Assembly (NCBI GenBank): GCA_030159075.1
Contig: BROG01000042.1
Location: 558,501 to 622,500, forward strand
Reading direction: 5' to 3'
DNA: 64,000 nt
From: Atrina japonica
Taxonomy: Eukaryota > Mollusca > Bivalvia > Pterioida > Pinnidae
Part shown: piece by piece, positions 43,991 through 57,369 of the stretch
Layout of the letters: the number at the start of each line of letters is the position of its first letter
Numbering within the stretch: the first letter of the stretch is position 1
Notes under the pieces: model-generated
Databases searched by the model: none
The model's input: the letters and a program-made list of their open reading frames with translations, nothing else
Told to the model about the DNA's origin: nothing
Translations under genes and position numbers: made by a program

Positions 43991-45540
43991 ACATTGTTCT
44001 GTGCTGTACCAGTAATTGTGAATAACGCAAACAATTTACTGAAAAGTCTTACTTATTTTCGTAAAATTTGTAAAACCCTCAAACTTAATCACGGTGAATA
44101 TAAATAAAACAATTATTATTTTGGTAAAAGAGGAAGACAAAACCACTTATTACGTATGGATGGTGTAAACATACAAATTGTAATCAATATCTATAAACAA
44201 TGTTTTTATGTAGCAAAGGAAAATCTAGCATCGCAGGCAGTGGGTGCTACGTGCGCTCTCTTTATCAGAACTAACAATTTAAAATTTCCTATAAACAATT
44301 ACTTTTTGATATATGAATGTGAGGTGTGGAACTAAAAAGGTGATTATATAGAGATAGATTGAAATTTCTGAGAAATGTTGTGCTAATTGTTTAAAAGAGT
44401 ACATCCTAATACATGTTATAATGGCGAAACTGGTTGTGTAATAATTAAGACGCGCATACTCCTACTGCACTAAAATTATTTCATCAAACGAGAACAAATA
44501 TACACACATTTCATCTAAAATGCTAACTACGCTATGTAGCAATGTATTTTATGTAAATTATGTTCATCTATATATGCCATGTGTTTGGCCTGAGGTTATC
44601 TAGTCCTAAATGACGATACCAGTATCATAAATGACTTGAGGACATTACATATAGCGGAAGCTAAATGTTTTATGTTCGAAACAAAAATATGGAGTGTTAA
44701 ATAAGAAACTCTAAGTTATATGTAATTTACAAAATTTGGAACGAAAATTTTAATTTAGAGACTATCTTAGCACAAAAAGTGACATTTTTAAATATACGCG
44801 AATGCATTACCTTCAATATTTCTAATCTAATTTTCGTAAAACAAAAATAATAATTCACATATACACGATTGTAAACACCTAAAATAATGACTAAATATAA
44901 CATTTTTGTTTTTGTTATGTCATTTGTCCAGAGACGGTCACGTGTTATAACGTTTAAAATGATATCACACTATAAACTGGATACACTGCTATGACGTCAC
45001 GAAATTGTTTTAGTTGTATTTCATTTAGCGCCAACTACTCTGACTGCATGGAAAAGTAAGACAAAACAGAGGGAATGATAGAACTTGCCATATATCTTTC
45101 AATGTTCGATGGTTTGTTAAATTAAAATGTAGTAATACGATTACTGCACTACGTTTGGTTCGATATGAGAACCAAAAATAGTGCTATTATTGCATAATGT
45201 CCCGGAATTTAATACGCAGTTTGATACACAAAAAGGTAAATATTTAAAGCCACAGTTTCGCACTCTTCAGTAATACATTTGAATGTACTTGTTATCCTAC
45301 ATTATGATCTACCACACTTATAGTCCCAATTCATAAAAAGGCGTTACCAAATGTCCGTTATAATTTCAGAAGGGTGAAGTAACTTTAGTTAGTCGCCATG
45401 AGAATTATATACGATGTAGTATGATAATCGGTCTGGCCACAAAATGTGTCCAGCAGACCGAAAATTATAACATTCGTCTGTATAATTTTATCGTCTGCGG
45501 TGTTCCAGTGGTAGAATATTCTATTCCTGGTATCGGGTAA
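43991..45540. other. AT-rich stretch without genes
   Basis: No coding, RNA gene or clear terminal repeats seen. Confidence 0.3.
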
Positions 45541-46200
45541 TACTATAAAAAAAATCTCCGATAGCAAAGTATAAATCTTTAGGATGTCCAGGATATAGAT
45601 ACAAATCTGGTAAAAATGGAAAAACACGGACCTCTCGAAATCAAGAAGTGGATCAGGTGCCATGGAGGAGTAAGCATCCCCTGTCGACCCGTCACACCCG
45701 TCGTAAGTCCACAGTCAAATTAAAATGAAATACTTGAGGAACAAATCCTCGTCATAATTGGTACATACGTCTCAATAACCTCCATCGAACAGGTAACACA
45801 ACATTTCACTTAGTGAAACAGAGTAGTCGCAAACAAGACTATTATAGCGACCGTAAAATTTGCGGAACGTTGACATCAAACGCGGTTTTTGATATCCCTG
45901 TGTCAATAATTTGTCAGTGAGTAGTTTACCTCTGCATATGAAATGTTCATATGTTGAACACGCCCTGGCATATCTGATCATTTGTGAAATATAAACTCCA
46001 TATGCGGGTGATTGTGGGGTATTACTATTTAAATGTGGAAAATTAAGGATGGGAAAGCCGAAATCGTTGCGTTTGTCGTATAGCTTAGTTATTAATTTCC
46101 CATCTGTGTCTATAGTCAGTAAAATGTCTAAGTATGAAGCGTTTGTGCTTGATTCTGTTGTATCTTTAATTTCTAGTTCGCTGGGATATATTGCATTGAC
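45541..46200 (-). pseudogene. Penelope-like element 3' part (RT palm end, thumb, tail)
   Basis: The minus strand codes Y-P-S-E-L-E-I-K-D-T-T-E and S-Y-L-D-I-L-L near 46150-46080, then Y-A-R-A-C-S-T-Y-E-H-F and T-F-R-K-F-Y-G-R-Y (45981-45772). This is the C-terminal RT/thumb of Penelope-like retroelements. The non-coding tail with 'gaggagtaagcatcccctg' follows. 5' truncated. Confidence 0.7.
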
Positions 46201-46363
46201 ATATGTTCGCTGATCGCCGAACTAGAAATTAGTTCGATCGTTTTGAGCATTAAAACTATAAAGTTCGTTACATCTCAATTTAAATCACAATAAGAATAAG
46301 ATAAATAAATATTATAAACATAAAACCAATTTTATAATGATCAAAACGATCGTTTCCGTCAAT

Positions 46364-48161
46364 GGGAGCCTACCGGATTACGTCCCTTTAATTTCTGACC
46401 GCTGCCAAAAAAAAACTGGCGCCACAGTTTTCGGTAGTTCCGGTTTAACTCTATCGTGGCCTAACACATGGAGTGCGCTATTTCAATCATGCTATTCTAC
46501 ATTACTTCGACCACCAACTTGTGATATCATTTATTCCGATTATTATTATTTATTATTTATTCCGAATATTAACTTTGCAAGCATATTTCGTGATTTTTAA
46601 TCATCCAATTGTTTCAAAAGCGTAGGGAACTGCAGGTCTCGACACGACTGAAATTTGACTCTAATCATATACATGTATATTATAGGCTATGTGGTACAAA
46701 TATCAATGATTATCGTCCATATAGATGTAGATAACGTAAAAATAAAATACAAATAAAAATTTTGCATGTAAATCAGAAAATGTGAAATAAACAAGTGATA
46801 TTAAGAAACAAAAAAAATTATAATTTTCTTTTACTTGCACACATGACCTACACTGAAATATTAGACTATGTGAACACCAAAAAAGCTCGTGGCAATGGAT
46901 GCTTACCAATAAACTAACAAAAATTTATATAAACCAAATTGAATTCATCGATTTATTACATGGCTTGATTACACAATCACCGACTTTAATAGAGGTTCCG
47001 TATTCTCGATGCATATCAGAATTCGGGCAAATCAAATCCAGTCACAATACCACTAAAAGTCAGTGATCTGCTGATATTATATTCGTCCGTGTACGGTCAG
47101 AGCAACCGTCGGTATTTACAAAATCCTTTGACACTGTACTGTCCGCGTATTTTCTTAACACCAGTACGTCCGCGTAAGCAATACCTTGCAAATCACAGCG
47201 TCTGTCGGGTGGAGATGAACTAGATCTATTTAATAAATACTGCAAAACCTATTTAGAAATAACCTTATCATTTCCCATGAAATTAAAATTCACATTAATT
47301 CGGCAATCTAAATATTTTATACTATAAATTATCTCTCTCTCAATCTTTATGTAATGCTGCTTTAGCAAATTATTATTTCATTTCTATTTGACTTCACAGA
47401 TTTCCTTGAATTACACAAAATTAGATAACTAACCCTAATTTATTATTATTTTATACATATTTTAATTTTATTACCGATATCGGAAACATATATCTCTGTC
47501 GATATACAAGGATTTATAATAAGAACCAGCGATATATATAAACCTTCCTTGATAATAAATTGACTCTAACATTATGTTACTTTTAATTTTTAATTTATTT
47601 TGTTGTTTTTAATTTTGATTTTCAATTGTCAATTAATTGTTGAGAAATCTAGATATAACTGTATTGTATAACACTTGTAGTTTTCGATAAACTTGGGACT
47701 ATACCACTTCGTACTACAGGTTATTCAAATAATCGTTTCATGGACCGCCTGGGTATTGTTTATTGGGGCGGAATCCCGCTGACAGGTGAAGAATACACGT
47801 AAGATGACTCTCAACATGATATATCCGGTTTTGATAAGTGTCCTATTGGTAATACACACCAATCTCGGAGAAAGGCTTTGGAAAACTATCAATATTTGTT
47901 CTAATAACAACTCTTAAATTGTCTTATTTTTTCATTATCATATACCGATTCACAATGAAATAAATGATCAAATATTTAAAATACTACAACTTTTGAACAT
48001 ATTTATAAACCGATCAGTTGTTCTGTTAGTAATCCATATCACACAGCCATGCACATTTCCCACTGATAGATGACCGGAACTACTGTCCTCGCGTGTAACA
48101 TATTCTCGACCCTGATTCGTGGTGTTAAAAGCGCTTTAACTGGCGATAGCGGTAGGCTCCC
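46364..48161. mobile_element. 1.8-kb TIR element with a readable empty site
   Basis: Ends are GGGAGCCTACCG and its exact inverse (48150-48161). AT flanks both ends. The dispersed repeat it entered reads gtcaattagac when uninterrupted (59130-59145; also, inverted, near 11134). No transposase frame. The interior is AT-rich. Confidence 0.62.
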
Positions 48162-48590
48162 ATTAGACTTGCCATTTGTTCAAGGTTCACACCAATTTTG
48201 GCGTAAATTTACTTGACTAATTTAGAATCATACAGTTACTAAGGGTACAAGGTCATAGAGAAATGTTTTTGTTGTGGGGATATACAAACGAACCTATCAA
48301 AATTAAATTGTAAAAGAATAATATTTTCTTAAATTCAGCATGTCTTGTTTTTTCAAATTTACGTTGTATCTTCATTTTATCTTTATTTCTGTCTTTATTG
48401 TATTTGTATAAAATATTATTTTGTACACTTTTATTCAAACAAAAATAATGTAATATCTCACTGATGATTGTTTATCATTGTTGTAACATATAACCGATAG
48501 TCCTATAGTCTAAGGATTTAAATAATCAACAAGTTGACGTTACGCATGCCGAGAAGTATTATATAAAATAAGAAAGGAAATAAAATGGAG
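48162..48590. other. AT-rich DNA
   Basis: Begins with the right half of the split dispersed repeat. No gene seen. Confidence 0.3.
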
Positions 48591-48597
48591 TTATTAT

Positions 48598-49227
48598 AGA
48601 GATTTTGGCGTATAAATGCAAATAAAGGCGTCATAACATGATAAAGTCATACAGACGAAAGTAGAGGCGTATAAACGCGAATAACGGCGTCATAACACAA
48701 TAAAGTCATACTGACGAGAGTAGAGGCGTATAAACGCGAATAAAGGCGTCATAACACGATTCAGTCGTACTGACGAGATTAGAAGCGTATAAAGGCGTCA
48801 TAACACGATAAAATCATACTGACGAAAGTGGAGGCGTACAAATGGAAATAAAGGCGTCATAACACGATAAAGTCATACTGACGAGAGTAGAGGCGTGTAA
48901 ACACAAATAAAGGCGTCATAATACGATTAAGTCATACTGACGAGAGTAGAGGCGTATAAATGGAAATAAAGGCGTCATAACATGATAAAGTCATACTGAC
49001 GAGAGTAGAGGCGTATAAATGGAAATAAAGGCGTCATAACACGATAAAGTCATACTGACGAGAGTAGAGGCGTATAAATGGAAATAAAGGCGTCATAACA
49101 CGATAAAGACATACTGACGAAAGTAGAGGCGTATAAATGGAAAAAAAGGCGTCATAACACGATAAAGTCATACTGACGAGAGTAGAAGCGTATAAACGCG
49201 AATAAAGGCGTCATAATACGATAAAGT
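48598..49227. repeat. Minisatellite, about 11 units of 55-60 bp
   Basis: Unit words: 'gaggcgtataaatggaaata', 'aaggcgtcataacacgataa', 'agtcatactgacgagagta'. Some units are shorter. A further unit lies at 51160-51215, on the other side of a retroelement. Confidence 0.92.
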
Positions 49228-51159
49228 AAAATTGAAGAAATACCAATCGATAATCAAAACTCAAGTCCATTATAACACGACGAGTTAGATGTGTAAATGG
49301 TCTCAACATGAAGAACAATTGCGAATCCCAAACGGGATAAGACCAGGTGTCCAGAAGGAGTCAGCGTCTTCTGTTGGCATGCGATACCCGTCGCAAACGT
49401 TCAATGGAAACCTTTCTTGTCAAATTCGGTGAAAAGTTCAAGTTTGGTGATAAGGTCAAGTTCGGTGAAAAGCACAATTTTGAAAGGGAGTCACTGTCTG
49501 TGGCCGTGCTCCAGAATACTATCTAATATTTCTGAGAGGGGAACTTAATAATATTTAACAAGATCCCCGTATCGACCATAAAACTTCTTAAACGACTACT
49601 CCAAGTGTTCAACAACGTAACCTTGTGTAAGTAGTTTATAGGCTAGTCGTGCTTATTCATAAGAAGGCTAGTCGTTTTGCTAAAAACGCCAGAAATAAAA
49701 CATTCATATGGAAGAGCATGTCCTGGCATAACGTTATAAGTTGTGAAATAAAAACGTCTCATTGACAGGAGAATAGATGGAATTCTGAAATTCTGAATTA
49801 CTTAGAAATCGTCGATCTGCTGAACCGAAAACTTGTCTTCTAGAAGACCCAAAATCATTGAATACAAAAATATCGTCTTCAGAGTGCACAACTTAGTACC
49901 AATTGGAATCAGAGTGTTCCTTCACAAAATAAGGTTCTTCATGACATAACACTAAATATTTATATCTGCGATTTCCATTTTTGTATACAAAAGAGTTCTG
50001 TATAATAGATGTTTATCTGTTTTTGAGTTTTTGATGAGGAATTGTTGTGTAAAGGTTCGAAAAATCAAAAGATTTTATGCTTGTAATATTTGAAGTTTGG
50101 AGATTTTTAATGTTCCAACAATTCTTTTGAATTCTTTAGGATCCACATCTGATTGACTCCGTTTCTTTAGTAGGCCGTTGTACAGTACTTCTGAAGACCT
50201 TGTTTAATATGTGTAAGAAGTTTGGTGAGCAAAATAGATAAAGGCTTGGTGGAGCACTTAAATGACCCCGCAATGAATCGGTGTTTATAGGGATTTTTTG
50301 CATCTTCGGAATCCAATAAATGTATGGCAATTCAAGCTCCGCGTCACTTGTGGGTATTCCAAACGAAGTGAGAACGGATTTATGATTATCTAATATTTCA
50401 GAGGTAGAGAAATCGGTTAGAGAGTATGTAGGGTTTCAGGAAGTGTGTTGAGTCCAAGTTCCTCTTGTAGGATGCTGAAGTATTATCGCCTGCAGACAAA
50501 TGTGAAGTTGTTAGATGCTTTGTCAGCAGGAACGATGATAAAATTTTCATGGAGACGGGAAAGTTCTCTGACAACATCAGGGTCACAAAAAATTGAATTG
50601 TGTTTTGTGTTGACAGAATGTTTAAGTCGTCGAATTCTTCGTTTAAGAACATTACATTACATTAAGAACATTGATCGACTTAATCCACTCCGAAAGAGTA
50701 TCAAGTTCGACATCTTTCTTAGCCCAGCGTATGGCGTACTCTTCACATGCGTCCATAATCAAGTTTTGGCGCCATGTAAACGAGACAGGTTCCCTATATT
50801 TTGGGCCTTTGCATAAAAATTCTCCCAGTTTCCTGTTGCGCACAATGTTGAGATCACCCGTCACAACATGGCCACATGGAGCGTACATAAATTCAGATGT
50901 AGAACAGGTACAAGGCGGAAGGTTCTGGGAAAGGCTGGGTAAATTGCGTTGCTGCAGACTTGCTTTGTAATTGAAGATCTTAGAGGCAACTGAACGCGTA
51001 TAGCTATAGGAAATACATGGTGAATCTTTGTATTGGAAGTATGGAGGGGTCTTACTTTGGACGGATTATTTGGTTCAAATATTGCTTATATTCAAAGCGT
51101 CAATGCCCTTATTGGCAAATTTGACCTTTAGGAACGGGCGATTACTCGTTTCTTTATGT
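49228..51159 (-). mobile_element. 5'-truncated Penelope-like element inserted in the minisatellite
   Basis: Flanked by direct repeats gataaagt (49220-49227 and 51160-51167). On the minus strand: F-A-N-K-G-I-D near 51110, M-Y-A-P-C-G-H-V-V-T-G-D-L-N at 50888, W-A-K-K-D-V-E-L-D-T-L-S-E-W to about 50680, then E-F-D-D-L-N, P-Y-I-Y-W-I-P-K-M-Q at 50330, and the RT motif A region D-F-S-N-L-Y-T-T-I-P near 50020. Later RT is deleted. The non-coding 3' tail occupies 49228-49500. Frames are broken in several places. The GIY-YIG end is missing through truncation. Confidence 0.78.
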
Positions 51160-51215
51160 GATAAAGTCATACTGACGAAAGTAGAGGCGTATAAATGCAA
51201 ATACAAAGGTGTAGT

Positions 51216-52420
51216 TATGCAAAGTGAAAGACATATGTCACCAGTGTGAAATGTATTATTAAGATGAGAAAATGCTACTCATAAAGATCATACCAAAGTT
51301 TGACCCTTTTGAGTGCCTCTGTGGGGACTAGCCCCTTTCATTCACAAATGTTATGCTGGTTTCCACCCGGGTAGTTCCTAAAACGTTTGGTAAAAATTAG
51401 CTCAGTGTATCTCAAACAAGATATCTAAAAAAATTATGTTTTCAGATTACTTTGGTTACTCTGCGACCTTGACATTTGACCCAATGACCTTGAACTTTTA
51501 TCATAATGATCCTTTAATTATTCTTTACAACTTTTAAAATATCTGTATATACAAGTGTAAGTTTTGAGCTAACAAGCCATTCGTGCGAAAATGTCAAAAA
51601 TTTTATGAAAAACTGATATTTGCTATTTACATCGGTACAAGTGAGCTGAATGGACAAATAATCAAACCAAATCGGCATGACAAACATGCTATCGACGAAA
51701 ACGATTTCAACACTTTCACACAATAGCGAGAAGCAATACGTGTTAACAGCAACAATAAAACAATCATGAAGTGATCTGTAAAATGTGTAAAACAGATCAA
51801 ATATCCAGGAAACCATGGAGGAGCGTCTCCGTACAAATGTCCGCACTCGTTTACGGATAATTATGCTCATGTGTACTGAACCAGTTTTGTGTTAACAAGC
51901 CATTTGTATAAAACTGTGCATTGTCGTTTACAACGCCCTCTAATGACACGTTAATAAACAGATTTCATTTTCTTTTTATTTTTAGATATATTTTAGATAT
52001 TGACTTAACTAAAAGAAGTCTGATCACTTTTGCATAAGAATGTATTAAAGAGCGTAACAAGAGGTCATCTGGTTTCTAGCCCCATCTCATTCGCAAAATG
52101 TGGATAGATCCTGTCAAGTTTAGTTAAAGTTGGACCATCGGTTCTTCCAAAGAATAAGAAAATGTCGAAAAACATATCTTTGGTTTACTTCGATGTTTGA
52201 CCGAACTACCTTGAAACTTTGTTACAATGATCCTTAGATGATTCTAAACAACTTTCTTACATATCTTTGTATACAAAAAATCAATCGGTTTTACATCCAT
52301 TTTTATTTGAAGCGCCCACTAAATGCTATTTTATGTACAGATTTCGTTTACTTTCGCAAACTTTGTAGTTATTGATTCAACAATTATTTTGTCAGTAAGG
52401 TAAAAGGAGGGCCGCTGTTC
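51216..52420. repeat. Dispersed non-coding repeat, two related copies
   Basis: About 51290-51560 and 52070-52290 share 'gaccttgaa', 'aatgatcctt' and 'atatctttgtata'-type words in order. A third copy begins near 63780. Typical bivalve repeat. No coding. Confidence 0.5.
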
Positions 52421-53855
52421 CGTGGTGGAACAAAAATAAATATGGTAATACCGTTATAAAGTTAAACGAATCAACCTATCTTACTCGACAGGATAGAAAA
52501 TTTAAGGTAGACAATTATCACCAACTGTTTGTGAAAAAAGACATAGGTTATCCGAGTTATGTCCCTTTTCTGAATTGGGAATTAACTAATATTTCAGGAT
52601 GTAATGCAGAATATTAATGGACCAAATTTAGTTAAAACATTGTGGAACTATCAGGAAAAAAATGTAAAAGTTCTGTGAAATAATATCTCTTACATTTATG
52701 ATAGTTATTTTTATTCGTTATTTATTTTGTTCTACTGCTGGGACGAATAGTAGTTTTATGGAAGACTCGAAAACAAACTAGATAAAAACAAAGCAAAAAA
52801 GGAATCAAATCCAAAAACCAGCAACGAAACAAACCACTTTACATAACTTAGGAAGTAAAAACGTAACCATGGAAACACAAAAAGACGATATATCAATAAC
52901 ACTAGAAACATAAATTCCTCGGACAGTACTATATTTGTTTGTCTTTGTAAATCGGACCACGACTTCAAAACATCTGTCCAAAATTTATTATTTATATTTT
53001 GAATATTGATTTCTAAAAAAAAGGTCCTACATTTAAGACTTTATCAATATCAAATATGCTTTCTGTCGAAATTTTCCACTTTGAATCAACGTCTTTCACT
53101 GGGCATTATATCCAATTCGTTTCTAAAGCTTCAATATAATTCAAAACATAGACGTCGTTATAGTAACTGATTTCTTGACGTCATTTTCCGAGAATCTGTA
53201 TCATTTTGCCAACCAGAAGATTGGCAAAGTCACAGGACCGCAGTTACTGCTAAAGGGTCTGTTGCATCTTGCGTAATAATATCACGCTTCATAGCGTAGA
53301 ATCTAATAAAACTGATATCAGCGATTGGGATTAGGAGAAGTGATGAATAAATTACGGAGCAGCTCCGTAATAAATGGTTTAATGGTAATATTAATATCAT
53401 TACCGATACCAAAGTTATAGTTTGACAAAGGAGTCCAAAACAAAGAGCTCGAATTTAAAGGGACATTAGCTGTGTTTACCGAAAAAGAAATTCGATTTTC
53501 CCTACTTTTACTACTTGTACTTGATATACAATAACAAATCAGAGCTATACACAGGCATAAAAAGTCTTATATTCCTATATATTTTGTGAAAATAATATCA
53601 GGTTAAGTGTGGTATTTATATGTAAATACACATAGTTAGGTTGAGTTAATCAATTTCAAGTGAATAACTGCCAAACCTGGGTTTCTCAAGCAATTTAATC
53701 ATTTTTTGTTAATGTATTTAAATCTAAGTAGTCAAAAAAAAAAATTAAAAAAATAGAAATAAAACACAACTAATGCCCCTTTGATATAGATATATTTCTA
53801 AAAGAAAATGTGGTATCATACAAGGCCAAATTACAGATATATAAAAACTCCGATA
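52421..53855. other. AT-rich stretch without genes
   Basis: A dispersed-repeat fragment ('aaagaaaatgtggtatcata', 53800) at its end. Nothing else supported. Confidence 0.3.
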
Positions 53856-54070
53856 AAAAATCTTCAGGATGTCCAATATGCAGATCTGGTGATATTTGGA
53901 CAAACACGGACTTCTGGCAATCAAGAGTGGGATCAGGTGTCATGGAGGAGTAAGCATCTCCTGTTGACCGGTCACACCCGCCGTTATTCCACAGTCAAAT
54001 TGAAATGAAATAAGTGAGGATCGAATCCTCGTAACAATTGGTACATACGTCTTAACAACCACTATCGCTA
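53856..54070 (-). pseudogene. Penelope-like element tail fragment
   Basis: Same tail segment as 43650-43760 and 45600-45740 ('gaggagtaagcatctcctgt'), ending in a scrap of the coding end. Confidence 0.6.
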
Positions 54071-54471
54071 TTCATAGTAATGTAACATTTTTATTGTTTT
54101 TAATTTTGGCTTACATATTTCTGTACATGGAAGAAATACATGTATATAGTTGAATTGAATATCGAGTCACCTTGTCTGCAGTCACACCCACGTGAAAAGA
54201 ACGGAGATAGAAAACCTGCTTGCATAACAGTTTGACAGAGTTTTGAAAAACAGATAGACGAACCGAAGTTGAACAATTACAAAATTTTATCAATAAAATT
54301 CCAAGAAACTGAGTCAAAGACCTTTTTAAAAAATAAATATATCATTAAAAACATTCCAGGGACAGCATGTCTTACGAAACCTAAAATGTGACTTAGACCT
54401 TAAAACGTTTGTAAAATCAATTTTGGAATACTGTTCTCATACTGTGGCGTAAAATAACACTAAAGACGTTC

Positions 54472-54875
54472 AAATTGTAACCGCTGTCACTTAGAATGTT
54501 GACCTTAATTGTAACCGCTGTCACTAAGAATGTTGACCTCAATTGTAAGCACTGTCACTTAGAATGTTGACCTTAACTGCAACCGCTGTTACTTAGAATG
54601 TTTACCTTAATTGTAACCGCTGTCACTTAGAATGTTGACCTTAATTGTAATCGCTGTCACTTAGAACGTTGACCTCAATTGTAACCGCTGTCAGTTAGAA
54701 TGCTGACCTCAATTGTAACCACTGTCACTTAGAATATTGGCCTTAATTGTAACCGTTGTCACTTAGAATGTTGACCTCAATTGAACCGCTGTCAATTAGA
54801 ATATTGACCTCAATTTTAACCGGTGCCACTTAAAATGTTGACCTCAATTGTAACTGGTGTCACCTAGACTGCTGA
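54472..54875. repeat. 34-bp minisatellite, about 12 copies
   Basis: Unit: 'aattgtaaccgctgtcactt' plus 'agaatgttgacctt', with point variants in each copy. Confidence 0.93.
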
Positions 54876-55790
54876 CTTTACTTCTCTATACGCCGAATAC
54901 GAATGGGAAATGTTAGAGGTTAGACGAGGAAATAATGTTTGTTCCTCTTCTTATTATTAAAATGCAAACAAAGAAACGGTAGATAAATGAGTTAAATTTT
55001 CTTGTCATCATTTACCAAGTGTTATTGGAACTAGATATATCGGATAATTATTTTTCAGTCCCTGAAACAAGCATTTTGCACCCTTATCTCAGAATTACAC
55101 AGCCCTAGACTAGAATATAATCAGTCAAGAGTGCAGAACTCGTTACTATCATAACTATTCGTTTCCATCCTTTGTCCACCAGTTATAGAATATTCTACAG
55201 AATATTCAAGAACATCTTCCTATAAAAATAAAATGATCATAGAGCCTAAATATTACAATATTGGTTCTCGTCACTATTGCATCATCAGTGCTAGAATACG
55301 TATGTGTTGAAGCACTGAACCTGACTCATATCGTACCTGTGGACAAATCGACCGTCTATTACATTATTACATTATAAACTGTCATATATATACTGACCTT
55401 AGCGCGATTTTATAAACTCCTTAGCTGGTAAAGTTCTTATGTAAAATCCAAATCATACGAACAAATATTTATTCTGAAAACGAGGTTCATATCAATTTTA
55501 TACATTTACATAAAATTCGAGTTATACATATTCTGCAAAAACTTGCTGTGCGTGAAATTCGCCAAATGTACACTCATTCATTTGTTTATTCATCTTTTTT
55601 GTAACCCATTTTCCCATACATGCCATTTTAATATTTAGTCAGTGTAGTGAGCAGGTGAACAAACGTGTTTTGCTTCGACAAGAACAGGATTTCAAGGTGT
55701 AGTATAAAACTTATTCGGAAACCATTCGTATGTAAATATTGAAATTTATTTCTGTTTAGATCGATTTGATTAAGTTTTAAAATGGAAACT
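54876..55790. other. AT-rich stretch without genes
   Basis: No feature that can be supported. Confidence 0.3.
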
Positions 55791-55799
55791 GGGAGTAAA

Positions 55800-56095
55800 A
55801 TCAAAGAAACGTAAAACGCTCAGTAATAGCAGTTTGAGTGAGACAGGTCCGAACACCGATCGCCCCGAGTCTAATATAGAGAACATAAGTGAAAACACAC
55901 AAATGCCTGCATTTGATGATGCCCTAGGAGTTACTAAGTCAAAAATAAAATAGAAACAAACAAAATCCAGAACCCTATTACAGAAAAACTAAATAAACTG
56001 GACAATATTGGCCGTTCGCTATCTTATTTAGAATGTACAATAACTATCTTTGGGCAACGATATGTTACTATGGAAAAGAAAACTATAAAGAGTTA
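55800..56095 (+). pseudogene. LINE ORF1-like N-terminal remnant
   Basis: A frame from about 55811 (R-K-T-L-S-N-S-S-L-S-E-T-G) to TAG 55951-55953, then a one-base shift and a coiled-coil-like part (I-T-E-K-L-N-K-L-D-N-I) to about 56095. Ser/Glu-rich start plus coiled coil resembles LINE ORF1 proteins. Weak evidence. Confidence 0.35.
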
Positions 56096-56669
56096 GAAGC
56101 AGGTCTACGTAACTGTTATTCCGAGCAAGTTTGATTCAAATAGGAAACATAAAAAGATTTTCGACAAATATACAAAAATATGTACGTAAACAGGAAAACA
56201 GTGAAAGTTAGAAATGGTTGCCAAAATTTGACATTTAAGCGTCATAAAAACCTATTGAAACACTGATGTGTGGCATGGAAATTCTGCGCCAAAATCGTGA
56301 CAAACTACAGGTCAAGGTCGTCGATTTACAATGGAGGTCCATGAAGATAAACCTTGTGTTTGCCAGTTTAAGTAAACAGTCATTTATATTGACAAACTAA
56401 CAGAGGTTGGTCACGTGCACCAGTTTGGGCGTCACACACGAGGCTGACCTGGGCCAATTGTTGCTAGGTTCATATATGGACAGGAATTGAATCTTGTGCT
56501 GAAGCCTGCAGCCTACCTTTTAAGGGTCTCCCCATATAACATTCACCTTCATTATCCGGTCACTTTACCCTATAACGATGCGAAATTACAGGGAACAATG
56601 TGCTTCGGGGATGATGATGATGATGATGATGCGTGACAGATGATACATTAATGGTCATATTTGCGATCT

Positions 56670-57260
56670 GGATGAGTGCACATCAAAATCAAGCACAAAC
56701 ACTTCCTATTTGGATATTTTACTTTCTATAGACACAGACAGGATATTAACAATCAGGTTTTGCGACAATTTCGGCTTTCCCATCGTCAATTTTCCTTATT
56801 TAAGTAGCAATATCCCGCAGTCACCTGCATATGGTGTTTATAAATCTTATAAATGTTCCGATATGCCAGTACATGTTCAAAATATGAACATTTCATATAC
56901 AGAGGTAAACTACTTACTGACAGGCTATTGACACAGGGATGTCAAAAATCGCGTTTGATATCAACGTTCCGCAAATTTTACGGTCGGAATAATACTCTTG
57001 TTTGCGATTACTTTGATTCACTAAATGATATGTTGAGTTTCCTGTTCAATAACGGTTAACAACTGTGTAGAGAATTTGTTCCTCATCTATTTCATTTGAA
57101 TTTGACTGTGAACTCACGGCCTGTGTGACCGGTCCATGGGGGATGTTTACTCCTCAATGGAAACTGGTCACATCTCTGGATTTCCAGAGATTTGTGTTTG
57201 TCCAATGTCACCAGATTTGTATATGTATTCTGAAGATTTATACTTTGGTATCTGAGATTT
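56670..57260 (+). pseudogene. Penelope-like element 3' part, plus orientation
   Basis: S-Y-L-D-I-L-L-S-I-D-T-D at about 56705, F-P-Y-L-S-S-N-I-P-Q-S-P-A-Y-G-V-Y near 56790, a one-base shift, then Y-A-S-T-C-S-K-Y-E-H-F and F-R-K-F-Y-G-R-N to 57059, then the tail to about 57260. Internally deleted between S-Y-L-D and N-F-P-Y relative to the 46-kb copy. Confidence 0.7.
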
Positions 57261-57369
57261 TATATTTATATACTTTGATTAGTAAATGGAAATCAAATGA
57301 AATATATTTCAAAACAACATCCACAAACAAGGTCGTACAGCATGCAGATAGAAAGTTCTAATGTTTATT

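Noticed and set aside
46337..46600. 87-codon frame
   Set aside because: Lies across the left end of the TIR element and has no motif.
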